The notes under the pieces are model-generated. The model saw only the letters and a program-made list of their open reading frames with translations, was not told the DNA's origin and searched no databases. Shown in pieces: positions 50,601-59,679 of a stretch of DNA of 64,000 nt. Each line of letters opens with the position of its first letter. Position 1 is the stretch's first letter. The position numbers were made by a program, and so were the translations under genes. The stretch spans positions 62,001 through 126,000 of the forward strand of contig NZ_NPKP01000008.1 in NCBI RefSeq assembly GCF_008329585.1, written 5' to 3'. Source of the stretch: Mycolicibacterium sp. P9-22 (lineage in GTDB: Bacteria > Actinomycetota > Actinomycetes > Mycobacteriales > Mycobacteriaceae).

Positions 50601-50884
50601 GTCAACCGCTCGACGGCGTTCTTGGCCTCACGCAGACCCATCCCGGTCTCATCGCGCAGCAGCTTGATGGCCGCGATCTTGTTGCCCTGGATCGCCAACT
50701 GTCGCACCATCTCGGTGACGCCCGACTGCGGGGCCAGGATCTCCGAGCCCGATGTGTCGGTGAGCTCGCCGGACGGTCTCGGCGAGTGGCCGGTGTTGAG
50801 CGCCCGCTCCAGCGCGGCGACCCGTCGCTCCAACTCCTCGACCCGACGTTGCAGATCGTCGTCCGAGCCTCCGAACAGTCCCAT
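50597..50884 (-). CDS. Small coiled-coil protein with L7/L12 C-terminal-like domain
   Basis: 95 residues. Starts MGLFGGSDDDLQRRVEELERRVAALERAL, a short coiled coil; then a linker, then MVRQLAIQGNKIAAIKLLRD and ETGMGLREAKNAVERL, which resembles the ribosomal protein bL12 C-terminal fold (IAAIKLLRE.TGLGLKEAK.AVE). It is not L12 itself. Such proteins are widespread in actinobacteria; role unknown, possibly binding to translation factors. Confidence 0.78.
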   Translation of the reverse strand: MGLFGGSDDDLQRRVEELERRVAALERALNTGHSPRPSGELTDTSGSEILAPQSGVTEMVRQLAIQGNKIAAIKLLRDETGMGLREAKNAVERLT

Positions 50885-50922
50885 GGCCGAACTCTAAAGG
50901 ACGCAACGGCTACCGTGGCGGC

Positions 50923-51360
50923 ATGTCCTGCGTGTTCTGCGCCATCGTCGCCGGTGATGCCCCCGCCATCCGTATCCACGAGGACGACGATCTGCTGGCG
51001 ATCCTCGATATCCGGCCGTTCACCCGCGGGCACACCCTGGTGATCCCCAAACGACACACCGTGGATCTGACCGACACCCCGCCGGCGACGGTCGCGGCGA
51101 TGGCCGTGCTGGGCCAGCGCATCGCGCAGGCCGCCCGGGTGTCGGGGCTGCACGCCGATGGCAACAACATCGCCATCAACGACGGCAGAGCGGCGTTTCA
51201 GAGCGTGTTCCACATCCACCTGCATGTGGTGCCCCGGCATGACGGCGACAAGCTGGCGTTCGCCAAGGGCATGCTGCTGCGCCGCGACGCCGACCGGGAG
51301 GAGTCCGGCCGGCTGCTCCGGGCGGCACTGGCGCAACTCGACGAAGCCGCGCAGGATTGA
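50923..51360 (+). CDS. HIT-family nucleotide hydrolase (Rv1262c type)
   Basis: 145 residues. Histidine triad HIHLHVV (His97, His99, His101) with the middle His as nucleophile partner, N-terminal zinc-like CVFCAIVAG, and HTLVIPKRH. Hydrolyses dinucleotide polyphosphates or AMP conjugates. ATG 50923. The F420-type gene follows immediately and may be co-transcribed. Confidence 0.92.
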   Translation: MSCVFCAIVAGDAPAIRIHEDDDLLAILDIRPFTRGHTLVIPKRHTVDLTDTPPATVAAMAVLGQRIAQAARVSGLHADGNNIAINDGRAAFQSVFHIHLHVVPRHDGDKLAFAKGMLLRRDADREESGRLLRAALAQLDEAAQD

Positions 51361-51364
51361 GCCC

Positions 51365-51814
51365 ATGGGCATGCCTCCGTGGGAGCGTTATATCGGCCTC
51401 CCGTTGCTGATGTTGCACGACAAGCTGTACAAGGCGACCGACGGACGGATCGGGCACACCATCCCGTTCGGTCCGTCGGCGCTGATCCTGCACACCGTGG
51501 GCGCCAAGACCGGGCTGGAACGCGCGAACTCGCTGACCTATGCCCGCGACGGCGCCGATTACCTGGTGGTGGCCTCCAAGGGCGGTGAGCCCAAGGCCCC
51601 GGGCTGGTATCACAATCTGAAGGCCAACCCGCAGGTGGAGATCAACGTCGGCCCCAAGCGGATTCCGGTGACCGCCCGCGCGGTGTTCCCCGGCGACCCC
51701 GACTTCGACCGTCTGTGGCGCATCGTCAACGACATGCGCGGCAACAAGGACCGCTATATCGGTTACCAGCAGCGCACCACCCGGCCGATTCCGGTGGTGG
51801 TGCTCTCGCCTTAG
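51365..51814 (+). CDS. Deazaflavin (F420)-dependent nitroreductase-family protein (Rv1261c type)
   Basis: 149 residues, split beta-barrel of the Ddn family: ALILHTVGAKTGLERANSLTY, YLVVASKGGEPKAPGWYHNLK, NPQVEINVGPKRIPVTARAV. The GxxSG-like region here is TGLERANSL; the WYHNL loop is diagnostic. Likely uses F420H2 to reduce quinones or other electrophiles. ATG 51365 or 51371. Its stop overlaps the convergent LLM gene by four bases. Confidence 0.88.
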   Translation: MGMPPWERYIGLPLLMLHDKLYKATDGRIGHTIPFGPSALILHTVGAKTGLERANSLTYARDGADYLVVASKGGEPKAPGWYHNLKANPQVEINVGPKRIPVTARAVFPGDPDFDRLWRIVNDMRGNKDRYIGYQQRTTRPIPVVVLSP

Positions 51815-52863
51815 AGCAGCTCTTTGGCGAGCAGTTCCAGTGTCAGCTCCCGGCCCGGTGCGGTGCGGGCATCGGTGCCCCGGAACGCCGAGGCGACCGG
51901 TGAGACCATCACCTCGTCGACGTCGAACTGTGCTGCCACCGAACGGATCTGGTCGGCCGCCGCGGCCGGGTCGCCGACCACGGTGCGGGCCAGACCCGAG
52001 TCGACGATCAGCTGTTCCTGCGCCGAGAGCCGCGCGGCTTCGGCGTCCTCGACGAGATCCAGCGGACCCAGGGTTTGTCCGGTCCGCAGCCGGGCCATCA
52101 TCTGCAGGTTGGGTAGCAGCAGCCGCAGCGCCTCGTCGCGAGTGTCGGCCACCGACGCGTTGATCGTCATGAAGGTGGTCGGTTCGGCCAGCAGCTCACT
52201 GGGCCGGAACTCGGCGCGGTAGGCGGCCAGCGCCTCCGCGGTGCCCTGCCCGGAGAAATGATTGGCGAACACGTAGGGCAGGCCCTTCGCGGCGGCCAGG
52301 TGAGCGGAGTACATCGACGACCCGAGCAGCCACAGCCGGGGCTCCCCGACCGCGGCCGGGGTCGCCTTCAGGACGTACTCCTGCTGGGCCAGCATGCCGC
52401 GGGACAGTTCGACGCGGGCTCCGCGGGTGCTCATCAGTGCCGCGACGTGGTCGAGGTATTCGGGGAAGCGCTCGATATCCTCGTCGTTCTGGGCGCGGGC
52501 ACCACGCAGCGCCATCGACGTCACCGGGTCGGAGCCCGGTGCGCGGCCGATCCCGAGGTCGACGCGGCCGGGGGCGGCGGCCTCCAGGAGGGCGAACTGC
52601 TCGGCGACGGCGAGCGGCGCGTGGTTGGGCAGCATCACCCCACCCGAGCCCAGCCGTATCTGAGAGGTCTGGGCGGCCAGGTAGGCCAGCACCACAGGCG
52701 GGCTGGTGGCGGCGACCGAGGCCATGTTGTGGTGTTCGGCCACCCAGTACCGGGTGTATCCGAGGTGATCGGCGGTCTGGGCCAGTCGCACCGTCGCCGC
52801 GAGCGCATCGGAGGTGCTCTGATCGCTGCGGACCGGGACGAGGTCGAGAACGGAAAGACGCAT
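51811..52863 (-). CDS. Luciferase-like FMN/F420 oxidoreductase (MsnO8-like)
   Basis: 350 residues. LSVLDLVPVRSDQSTSDAL, GYTRYWVAEHHNM, IRLGSGGVMLPNHAPLAVAEQF and RVDLGIGRAPGSDP place it in the MsnO8 subgroup of LLM-class oxidoreductases. The first residues have no insert. ATG 52863 is the only good start. Substrate unknown; it is distinct from the DszA-like enzymes. In Mtb the corresponding slot holds Rv1260, a different FAD enzyme. Confidence 0.87.
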   Translation of the reverse strand: MRLSVLDLVPVRSDQSTSDALAATVRLAQTADHLGYTRYWVAEHHNMASVAATSPPVVLAYLAAQTSQIRLGSGGVMLPNHAPLAVAEQFALLEAAAPGRVDLGIGRAPGSDPVTSMALRGARAQNDEDIERFPEYLDHVAALMSTRGARVELSRGMLAQQEYVLKATPAAVGEPRLWLLGSSMYSAHLAAAKGLPYVFANHFSGQGTAEALAAYRAEFRPSELLAEPTTFMTINASVADTRDEALRLLLPNLQMMARLRTGQTLGPLDLVEDAEAARLSAQEQLIVDSGLARTVVGDPAAAADQIRSVAAQFDVDEVMVSPVASAFRGTDARTAPGRELTLELLAKELL

Positions 52864-52906
52864 TAAGGGTGCAACGCCGGTGCCGACTCGTTCGTTCCCC
52901 CGCCCC

Positions 52907-52940
52907 GCGATTTGTGACGCTCGTCAGCGTTACGAATCGC
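52907..52940 (-). terminator. Hairpin overlapping the udgB stop
   Basis: Arms 52907-52921 and 52926-52940 pair at 13 of 15 positions (both mismatches can be G-U) with a four-base loop. The udgB stop TAA (52930-52932) is in the stem, and CGACTTGTGCGCGATTC precedes it. Fifth member of the stop-codon hairpin family; likely udgB terminator. Confidence 0.55.
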
Positions 52941-53790
52941 GCACAAGTCGCTGGGCGAGGGTGAAGACGTCGTCGAGCATCGCCGGGGTGAGCCGGCCGG
53001 TGAACATGTTCTGCTGACTGGGGTGATAGCAGCCCACCAGCGTCACCCCGGACGGCAGCCGGTAGTGCACCGCATGCCCGAACAGCGGTTTCGGTTGCCC
53101 GGCAAGCTGATCGGCCAGCATGCCGAGAACCACCTGCCAGGCGAACCCGCCGAGAGCCACCACGACCCGCACATGCTCGGCCACCAGCTGCCATTCGGCC
53201 TGCAGCCAGGGTGCGCAGGTGGCCCGTTCGGCCGGGGTCGGCTTGTTGGCCGGCGGCGCACACCGTACCGGCGCCACGATGCGAACCCCGTTGGCGCGCA
53301 ACCCGTCCGCGGCATCCACACTCAGCGGTGAGTTCACCAGACCGGCCCGGTACAGCGAGGCGAACAACTGGTCCCCCGACCGGTCACCGGTGAACACCCG
53401 GCCGGTGCGATTGGCGCCGTGCGCGGCCGGCGCCAGCCCCACGATCAGCACCTTCGGCCGGCGCGCGCCCCACCCGGGTACCGGGCGCCCCCAGTAGGGC
53501 TCCGCCGCGAAGGCCCGTCGTTTGATCTCGGCGACCTCCTCGCGCCAGTCGACCAGCCGCGGGCAGGCCCGGCACACGCTGGTCTCGGCGTCCAGTTCGG
53601 CCACGGTGCGCAGCTGAGCTGCCAGGTCGGCCACCTCGAGCGCGTCGTGGGCGACCGGCGTGTCCGGGCGGGCCGGGTCACCGGGCCATCCCGAACCGGG
53701 CGGCACCGGCGACGGGAATCGCCGTCCGGTCCGCGGATGCGGGAGGCGGCGCTCCCCGGGCTGTCCTGCAGGCACCCGTCCATCCTGCAC
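52930..53790 (-). CDS. udgB: Uracil-DNA glycosylase family 5 (UdgB, Rv1259 type)
   Basis: 286 residues. Motif GLAPAAHGANRTGRVFTGDRSG-type active site (GLAPAAHG and RTGRVFTGD), the C-terminal CYHPSQQNMFTGRLT, and the iron-sulfur cysteines CRACPRL, CAPP and CAPW. Removes uracil, including in double-stranded DNA, and also hypoxanthine in relatives. Start set at GTG 53790 because the N-terminus VQDGRVPAGQPG with HPRTGR.FPSP matches the Mtb protein; the much longer open frame is a shadow of tap. Divergent from tap over 60 bp. Confidence 0.9.
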   Translation of the reverse strand: MQDGRVPAGQPGERRLPHPRTGRRFPSPVPPGSGWPGDPARPDTPVAHDALEVADLAAQLRTVAELDAETSVCRACPRLVDWREEVAEIKRRAFAAEPYWGRPVPGWGARRPKVLIVGLAPAAHGANRTGRVFTGDRSGDQLFASLYRAGLVNSPLSVDAADGLRANGVRIVAPVRCAPPANKPTPAERATCAPWLQAEWQLVAEHVRVVVALGGFAWQVVLGMLADQLAGQPKPLFGHAVHYRLPSGVTLVGCYHPSQQNMFTGRLTPAMLDDVFTLAQRLVRDS

Positions 53791-53831
53791 CGCTCGCCGA
53801 AATTCGATGGCCGGGCCGGTGCGCCCACTGC

Positions 53832-53837
53832 TAGATT
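53832..53837 (+). promoter_or_regulatory. -10 element of tap with an AT-rich upstream block
   Basis: TAGATT is a good mycobacterial -10 and lies 14 bases before ATG 53851. An AT-rich patch GAAATTCG occurs at about 53799-53806. In Mtb, tap is controlled by WhiB7, which needs an AT-rich stretch just before the -35; the layout is compatible but not diagnostic. Confidence 0.45.
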
Positions 53838-53850
53838 CGCCGCGATACCG

Positions 53851-55080
53851 ATGAACACTCGCAGCCGCGGTCCGGCGTTCCTGATCCTGTTCGCCGCGCT
53901 GATGGCCGGCGCCGGAAACGGTATCTCGATGATCGCGTTCCCCTGGCTGGTGCTGCAGCGCAACGGTTCTGCCGTCGAGGCGTCGGTGGTGGCGATGGCG
54001 GGCACGCTGCCGCTGCTGGTCTCCACGGTGATCGCCGGTGCCGCGGTGGACTATATCGGCCGCCGTCGGGTGTCGATGATCTCCGATCTGCTCTCGGCGC
54101 TGTCGGTGGCGGCCGTCCCCACAGTGGCATTGATCTTCGGCGCCGACGCCATCAACGTCGCGGTGCTGGCCGGGCTGGCCGCACTGGGCGCGGCGTTCGA
54201 TCCGGCCGGCATGACGGCGCGGGAAACCATGCTGCCCGAGGCGGCGACCCGCGCGGGCTGGACGCTGGACCACGCCAACAGCGTGTACGAGGCCGTGTTC
54301 AACCTGGCCTATATCGTCGGGCCCGGTATCGGCGGCATGCTCATCGCCACCCTCGGCGGCATCGAGACCATGTGGGTGACCGCGGCCGCCTTCGGGTTCT
54401 CCATCGCCGCGATCTCGGTTCTGAAACTCGAGGGCGTCGGAAAGCCCGACCGCAGTGCGCTGCCCGACCGGGTGTGGGCAGGTGTCGTCGAGGGCCTGAA
54501 GTTCGTGTGGAACCTCAAGGTGCTGCGCACCCTGGCGATCATCGATCTCACCGTCACCGGCCTTTACATGCCGATGGAAGCGGTGCTGTTCCCCAAGTAC
54601 TTCACCGACCGCGACGAGCCGGCACAGCTGGGCTGGGTGTTGATGGCGCTGTCGATCGGTGGTCTCATCGGGGCACTGAGCTACGCCGTGCTGGTCAACT
54701 ACGTGAAGCGCCGGGTCACCATGCTGATCGCCGTCATCACCCTCGGCGTCGCGATGACGATCATCGCGTTCCTGCCGCCGCTGCCGGTGATCCTTTCGCT
54801 CTCGGCGGTGGTGGGCTTCGTCTACGGGCCGATCCAGCCGATCTACAACTACGTCATGCAGACCAATGCGCCGGCCCATCTGCGCGGCAGGGTGGTCGGC
54901 GTGATGGGCTCGCTGGCCTACGCGGCCGGACCGCTGGGCCTGGTGCTCGCCGGTCCGCTCGCCGACACGGCGGGGTTGCAGACGACGTTCCTGGCGTTGT
55001 CGCTGCCGATGCTGCTACTCGGATTGGCGGCCATCGGGCTGCCGTCACTGCGAGACCTGGACCGGGACCGTCAGCCCTAG
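53851..55080 (+). CDS. tap: Tap-type multidrug efflux MFS transporter (Rv1258c type)
   Basis: 409 residues, about 12 helices. N-terminus RGPAFLILFAALMAGAGNGIS and blocks such as FPWLVLQRNGSA, DYIGRRRVSM, GMTARETMLPEAATRAGW, YEAVFNLAYIVGPGIGG and VYGPIQPIYNYVMQTNAP follow Mtb Tap closely. Tap exports tetracycline, aminoglycosides and spectinomycin and is induced by WhiB7. ATG 53851 lies 14 bases from the -10, leaving a very short leader. Confidence 0.92.
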   Translation: MNTRSRGPAFLILFAALMAGAGNGISMIAFPWLVLQRNGSAVEASVVAMAGTLPLLVSTVIAGAAVDYIGRRRVSMISDLLSALSVAAVPTVALIFGADAINVAVLAGLAALGAAFDPAGMTARETMLPEAATRAGWTLDHANSVYEAVFNLAYIVGPGIGGMLIATLGGIETMWVTAAAFGFSIAAISVLKLEGVGKPDRSALPDRVWAGVVEGLKFVWNLKVLRTLAIIDLTVTGLYMPMEAVLFPKYFTDRDEPAQLGWVLMALSIGGLIGALSYAVLVNYVKRRVTMLIAVITLGVAMTIIAFLPPLPVILSLSAVVGFVYGPIQPIYNYVMQTNAPAHLRGRVVGVMGSLAYAAGPLGLVLAGPLADTAGLQTTFLALSLPMLLLGLAAIGLPSLRDLDRDRQP

Positions 55081-55090
55081 ACTGGCGGCC

Positions 55091-56455
55091 GTGAGTTCCG
55101 CGCTTGATGACCTGGTGACCACGCTGCCCGAGGGCACCGTGGTCACCGACCCCGATATCGTCGCCTCCTACCGCCAGGACCGGGCCGCCGACCCCGGCGC
55201 CGGTACCGCGCTGGCCGTGGTGCGTCCCCGTCGCACCGAGGAGGTGCAAACGGTGCTGCGCTGGGCCACCGCCAACGGTGTCGCCGTGGTGCCACGCGGC
55301 GCGGGTACCGGGCTGTCCGGCGGGGCGACCGCGCTCGACGGCGCGATCATGCTGTCGACCGAGCGGATGCGCGATATCACCGTGGATCCGGCGACCCGCA
55401 CCGCGGTCGCCCAGCCGGGCCTGCTCAACGCCGAGGTCAAGGCGGCGGTCGCGGAATACGGCCTGTGGTACCCACCAGACCCGTCATCGTTCGAGATCTG
55501 CAGCATCGGCGGCAACATCGCCACCAACGCCGGCGGGCTGTGCTGCGTCAAGTACGGCGTCACCACCGACTACGTGCTGGGGCTGCAGGTGGTGCTGGCC
55601 GACGGCACCGCGGTACGCCTGGGCGGGCCGCGGCTCAAAGATGTTGCGGGGCTGAGCCTGACGAAGCTGTTCGTCGGCAGCGAGGGCACCCTCGGGGTGA
55701 TCACCGAGGTGACCCTGCGGCTGTTGCCGCCGCAGCACACCCCGTGCACGGTGGTCGCGACGTTCGACTCGGTACAGGCCGCCGCCGATGCCGTCGTCAC
55801 GATCACCGGCCGTATCCGGCCGTCCATGCTGGAGTTCATGGACTCGGTGTCCATCAACGCCGTCGAGGACAAACTGAAGATGGGCCTGGACCGCAACGCC
55901 GCCGCCATGATGGTCGCGGCCTCCGACGACCGCGGGCCCGCCGGGGCGGAGGACGCCGAGTTCATGGCCGCCGTGTTCACCGAAGCCGGTGCGACGGAGG
56001 TCTTCTCGACCTCCGACCCCGCCGAGGGTGAGGCGTTCGTGGTGGCCCGCCGCTACGCCATCCCGGCGGTGGAGGCCAAGGGCTCGCTGCTGCTCGAGGA
56101 TGTCGGGGTGCCGTTGCCCGCGCTGGCCGACCTGGTGGCCGGGATCGAGAAGATCGCCGCCCACCACGATCTGCTGATCTCGGTGATCGCCCATGCCGGC
56201 GACGGCAATACCCACCCGCTGATCGTCTTCGACCCCGCCGATGCCGATATGGCGCGCCGCGCCGAGGTGGCGTTCGGCGAGATCATGGACCTGGCGGTGT
56301 CACTGGGCGGCACCATCACCGGCGAGCACGGCGTCGGGCGCCTCAAGAAGCCTTGGCTGGCCGGCTATCTGGGCCCCGAGGCGATGGAACTCAACCGCAA
56401 GATCAAGGCCGCGCTGGACCCGGCCGGCATCCTCAACCCCGGCGCCGGGCTCTAG
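55091..56455 (+). CDS. GlcD-like FAD-binding oxidoreductase (Rv1257c type)
   Basis: 454 residues. PCMH-type FAD domain with VVPRGAGTGLSGGATAL, PPDPSSFEICSIGGNIATNAGGLCCVKYG and GSEGTLGVITEVTLRL; C-terminal domain with HAGDGNTHPL and GTITGEHGVGRLKKPWL (metal and substrate histidines). Glycolate or D-lactate oxidase-like. GTG 55091 lies 10 bases after tap, same strand, so the two may share a transcript. Substrate unproven. Confidence 0.92.
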   Translation: MSSALDDLVTTLPEGTVVTDPDIVASYRQDRAADPGAGTALAVVRPRRTEEVQTVLRWATANGVAVVPRGAGTGLSGGATALDGAIMLSTERMRDITVDPATRTAVAQPGLLNAEVKAAVAEYGLWYPPDPSSFEICSIGGNIATNAGGLCCVKYGVTTDYVLGLQVVLADGTAVRLGGPRLKDVAGLSLTKLFVGSEGTLGVITEVTLRLLPPQHTPCTVVATFDSVQAAADAVVTITGRIRPSMLEFMDSVSINAVEDKLKMGLDRNAAAMMVAASDDRGPAGAEDAEFMAAVFTEAGATEVFSTSDPAEGEAFVVARRYAIPAVEAKGSLLLEDVGVPLPALADLVAGIEKIAAHHDLLISVIAHAGDGNTHPLIVFDPADADMARRAEVAFGEIMDLAVSLGGTITGEHGVGRLKKPWLAGYLGPEAMELNRKIKAALDPAGILNPGAGL

Positions 56456-56457
56456 CA

Positions 56458-57879
56458 CTAGCCCGCGTAACCGAGGGCGGCCTTCACTTCCAGGTACTCG
56501 TGGAAGCCGAAATCGCCCCACTCGCGCCCGTTTCCGCTGGACTTGTACCCGCCGAACGGTGCGGCGATATCGAAGGCATGGTTGATGGCCACCGAACCGG
56601 CGCGGATCCGGCGTGCCACCGCACGGGCCTCCTCGATGTCACCGGCCCAGACATAGCCCGCCAGACCGTAATCGGTGTCGTTGGCGATCTCGATGGCCTG
56701 GTCGAGGTCGTCGTAACCGAGGATGCAGAGCACCGGACCGAAGATCTCCTCGCGGGCGATCACCATGTCGTTGGTGACGTTCGCGAACACCGTGGGCCGG
56801 ACGTAGTAGCCGGTGTCCAGCCCGTCGGGACGCCCCGTGCCGCCGACCACCAGATCGGCACCGGCGTCGATGCCCTGCTGGATCAGCCCCTGGATCTTGT
56901 CGAACTGCACCTTGGAGGCGACCGGCCCGATGGCGGTCTTGTCGTTTAGGTCGCCGACCGTGACAGCGGCGCCAACCTCCCTGGCGATTGCCACCGCCTC
57001 ATCCATCCGCGCGTTCGGCACCAGCATGCGCGACGGCGCATTGCAGCTCTGGCCACTGTTGAGCATCATCGCCGAGACACCGGCGGCGACCCCCTTGGCG
57101 AAGGCCGCGTCGTCGAGCACGATGTTCGGGCTCTTGCCGCCGAGTTCCTGGCTCACCCGTTTGACGGTGGGCGCGGCGTTGCGGGCGACCTCGATGCCGG
57201 CGCGGGTGGACCCGGTGAACGACACCATGTCGATATCGGGGTGACCGGAGATCGCCGCACCGACACCGGGGCCGTCGCCGAAGACCATGTTGTAGACACC
57301 GGCGGGAATGCCTGCGGCGCTGATGATCTCGGTGAATATCTGGCCGGAGTACGGGGCCACCTCGGACGGTTTGAGCACCATGGTGCAGCCCGCGGCCAGC
57401 GCCGGGTACACCTTGGCCGCGATCTGGTTCAGCGGCCAGTTCCACGGAGTGATGAGCCCACACACCCCGATCGGCTCCTTGATCACCCGGGTGGCGCCGC
57501 GGTCGGACTCGAACTCGAAATTCGTCAGTGCCTCGATCGCCGCGGCGAGATGGCCGAGGCCCAGGTTGACCTGCGGGCCGCCGGCCAGCCCGGGCGGGGC
57601 ACCCATCTCCTCGGCGATCGCCTCGGCCAGTTCGTTCGTGCGCTTCTGATACTCCCCGAGGATGGCGCCGAGTACGGCCAGGCGGTCCTCGCGGCTGGTC
57701 GCCGACCAGGCCGGGAACGCCGCCCGGGCCGCCCGCACGGCCTTGTCGACGTCGGCGGCCGACCCGAGCGCGATCCGGCCCGACACCTGCTCGGTGCGCG
57801 GGTTGTCGACGTCGAGTGTGGCGAGCTGTACCGGATCCACCCAGGCACCGTCGATGAAGAACTGCAGGTATTCACGCAT
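56458..57879 (-). CDS. NAD(P)-dependent aldehyde dehydrogenase
   Basis: 473 residues. PWNWPLNQIAAKVYPALAAG, Glu in QELGGKSPNIVLDDA, catalytic Cys in LNSGQSCNAPSRM, and EEIFGPVLCI. All ALDH catalytic elements are present. ATG 57879 preceded by AGGA; TTG 57897 is also in frame. Downstream of irtB on the same strand, with a 60-bp gap. Oxidises an unknown aldehyde; an iron link is not implied by sequence. Confidence 0.92.
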   Translation of the reverse strand: MREYLQFFIDGAWVDPVQLATLDVDNPRTEQVSGRIALGSAADVDKAVRAARAAFPAWSATSREDRLAVLGAILGEYQKRTNELAEAIAEEMGAPPGLAGGPQVNLGLGHLAAAIEALTNFEFESDRGATRVIKEPIGVCGLITPWNWPLNQIAAKVYPALAAGCTMVLKPSEVAPYSGQIFTEIISAAGIPAGVYNMVFGDGPGVGAAISGHPDIDMVSFTGSTRAGIEVARNAAPTVKRVSQELGGKSPNIVLDDAAFAKGVAAGVSAMMLNSGQSCNAPSRMLVPNARMDEAVAIAREVGAAVTVGDLNDKTAIGPVASKVQFDKIQGLIQQGIDAGADLVVGGTGRPDGLDTGYYVRPTVFANVTNDMVIAREEIFGPVLCILGYDDLDQAIEIANDTDYGLAGYVWAGDIEEARAVARRIRAGSVAINHAFDIAAPFGGYKSSGNGREWGDFGFHEYLEVKAALGYAG

Positions 57880-57939
57880 GCGGACACCATTCCTCAAACC
57901 GGTCGGTGCGCGGACGAAATTCGGGCTATTGGAGTCGCT

Positions 57940-59679
57940 TCAGACGGTGATCTGCCAGTCGGCCGCGGCATGCTGCCGGCTCCAGAACTCCCGGAACCGG
58001 TGGTGCGGGCCGCCCTCGTCGAGCAGTTCGTCGATGGTGCCGTCCTCGACGATGCGACCGTCGTCGACGAACAGCACCCGATCGGCGTGCCGGATGCTGG
58101 CCAGCCGGTGCGCGACGATGACCCGGGTGCGGGGACGCAGGTCGGCGGTGAGGGCATCCACCACCGCCGCTTCGTTCTCGGCGTCCAGCGCGCTGGTGGC
58201 CTCATCGACCAGCAGCACCGGAGCCGGTTTCAGAAGCGCACGGGCGATGCTGACGCGCTGACGCTCTCCGCCGGACAGTGCGGACCCGGCCTCTCCGACC
58301 GTGGTTTGGTCCCCGTCGGGCAGCCGGGCGGACAGTTCGTCCACCCGGGCCAGCCGGGTCGCGCAGGCCAACGTGTCGGCATCGGCGTCCGGGTCACCGA
58401 CGAGGATGTTGTCGCGCAGCGACCCGTCGAACAGGTAGGGATGCTGAAAGACCACGCTGACCGCGGCACGGCGGGCCTCCGGTTGCAGGGTGGCCAGGTC
58501 GGTGTCCCCGAACAGCACACGCCCCCGGTCGGGTTCGTGCAGTCCGGCGATCAGGCCGAGGATGGTGCTCTTCCCTGATCCGGACGGTCCGACGATCGCG
58601 GTCGTGGTGCCGGGTTCCAGGGCGAAGCTGAGGTCGTGCAGCACGGTGTCATCGCCGTAGCCGAACGTGACGTCATCGAACGCGATCCGCGGCGCCACAC
58701 CGGCATCGGTGAGGGTTGCGGCACCCGCCGAGCGGGCGGGAGCGTCGAGCACCTGCTGAATCCTGGCCAGCGTTGCGCGGGTGGACTCCAGCGCTCCGGA
58801 CAGTTCGCTGAGCACGGCGAAGGGCTCGAGATAGCGGGCGATGACCACGATCAGCGCAATGGCTTCCGGCACAGTAAGATCCCCGCGGACCGTCAGCACA
58901 GTGGTCGCGGCGGCGAACACGATGAGCGCGAGCTGGCTGGCCAGGCTGAACAGCAGCTGGCCGGGAATCTGCATGGTCAGCAGCCGCAGACTGGCACCGT
59001 GCTGAGCCTCCAGCGCCGTGCCGACCAGGCTGCGGGCCGGTTCGACGCGGCGCGCCGCGCGCAGGGCCTGCTGGGTGCGGGCGAACTCTATGATGCGTTC
59101 GGTGAACGCCGAATTGGCTTCCCCCGCAACCCGGTCCGCGGTTCTGCTGAGCCTTCCGGCCAGCCACAACGCCCCGAGCAGGATCACCACACCTGCGAAG
59201 GCCGCCAGTCCGAGCGGGACCGACACCATCAGCAGCGCCACCGCGATCGCGGCAGGCAGCAGCACCGCACCGATCAGCGGGGTCAGCAGGTTCACCACCA
59301 GGCCGACGAGTTCGGGCCCCGTCGCCGCGATGGCCTGCCGGGTGGTGGCGGTGTTCTCATGAGTCAGCCAGTCCAGCTTGATGTTCGGCAGCCGGTCTGC
59401 CATATCGTGCTGGGTGCCGTCGAGCACCGCGAAGCCGATGTCGAAGCCCAGCCGCGCGGTGGTGGTGTCGACCACCCAGCCGGTCACCGTCAGCGCGGTC
59501 AGCCAGCCCAGCCACGGCCAGGCGTCGGCGGGGGTGTCGCTGAACAATGCCGCCACCAAGGGCACCAGCAGCACGACGCCGACCGCGCGCAGCAGCACCG
59601 AGAAGACGGTGAGCACGGTGTACAGCCAGACCCGGCCGCGCCGGTCGTCGGGGATCAGGGCCAGCAGGGTGCGGATCAT
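57940..59679 (-). CDS. irtB: Iron-siderophore ABC importer subunit IrtB
   Basis: 579 residues. Exporter-fold membrane domain (about 1-310) with the N-terminus MIRTLLALIPDDRRGRVWLY, nucleotide-binding domain with GPSGSGKST, LSGGERQRVSIARA and VLLVDEATSALD. Unusually for this fold, IrtAB works as an importer of iron-carboxymycobactin. ATG 59679 overlaps the irtA stop. Mtb Rv1349 is the counterpart. Confidence 0.93.
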   Translation of the reverse strand: MIRTLLALIPDDRRGRVWLYTVLTVFSVLLRAVGVVLLVPLVAALFSDTPADAWPWLGWLTALTVTGWVVDTTTARLGFDIGFAVLDGTQHDMADRLPNIKLDWLTHENTATTRQAIAATGPELVGLVVNLLTPLIGAVLLPAAIAVALLMVSVPLGLAAFAGVVILLGALWLAGRLSRTADRVAGEANSAFTERIIEFARTQQALRAARRVEPARSLVGTALEAQHGASLRLLTMQIPGQLLFSLASQLALIVFAAATTVLTVRGDLTVPEAIALIVVIARYLEPFAVLSELSGALESTRATLARIQQVLDAPARSAGAATLTDAGVAPRIAFDDVTFGYGDDTVLHDLSFALEPGTTTAIVGPSGSGKSTILGLIAGLHEPDRGRVLFGDTDLATLQPEARRAAVSVVFQHPYLFDGSLRDNILVGDPDADADTLACATRLARVDELSARLPDGDQTTVGEAGSALSGGERQRVSIARALLKPAPVLLVDEATSALDAENEAAVVDALTADLRPRTRVIVAHRLASIRHADRVLFVDDGRIVEDGTIDELLDEGGPHHRFREFWSRQHAAADWQITV

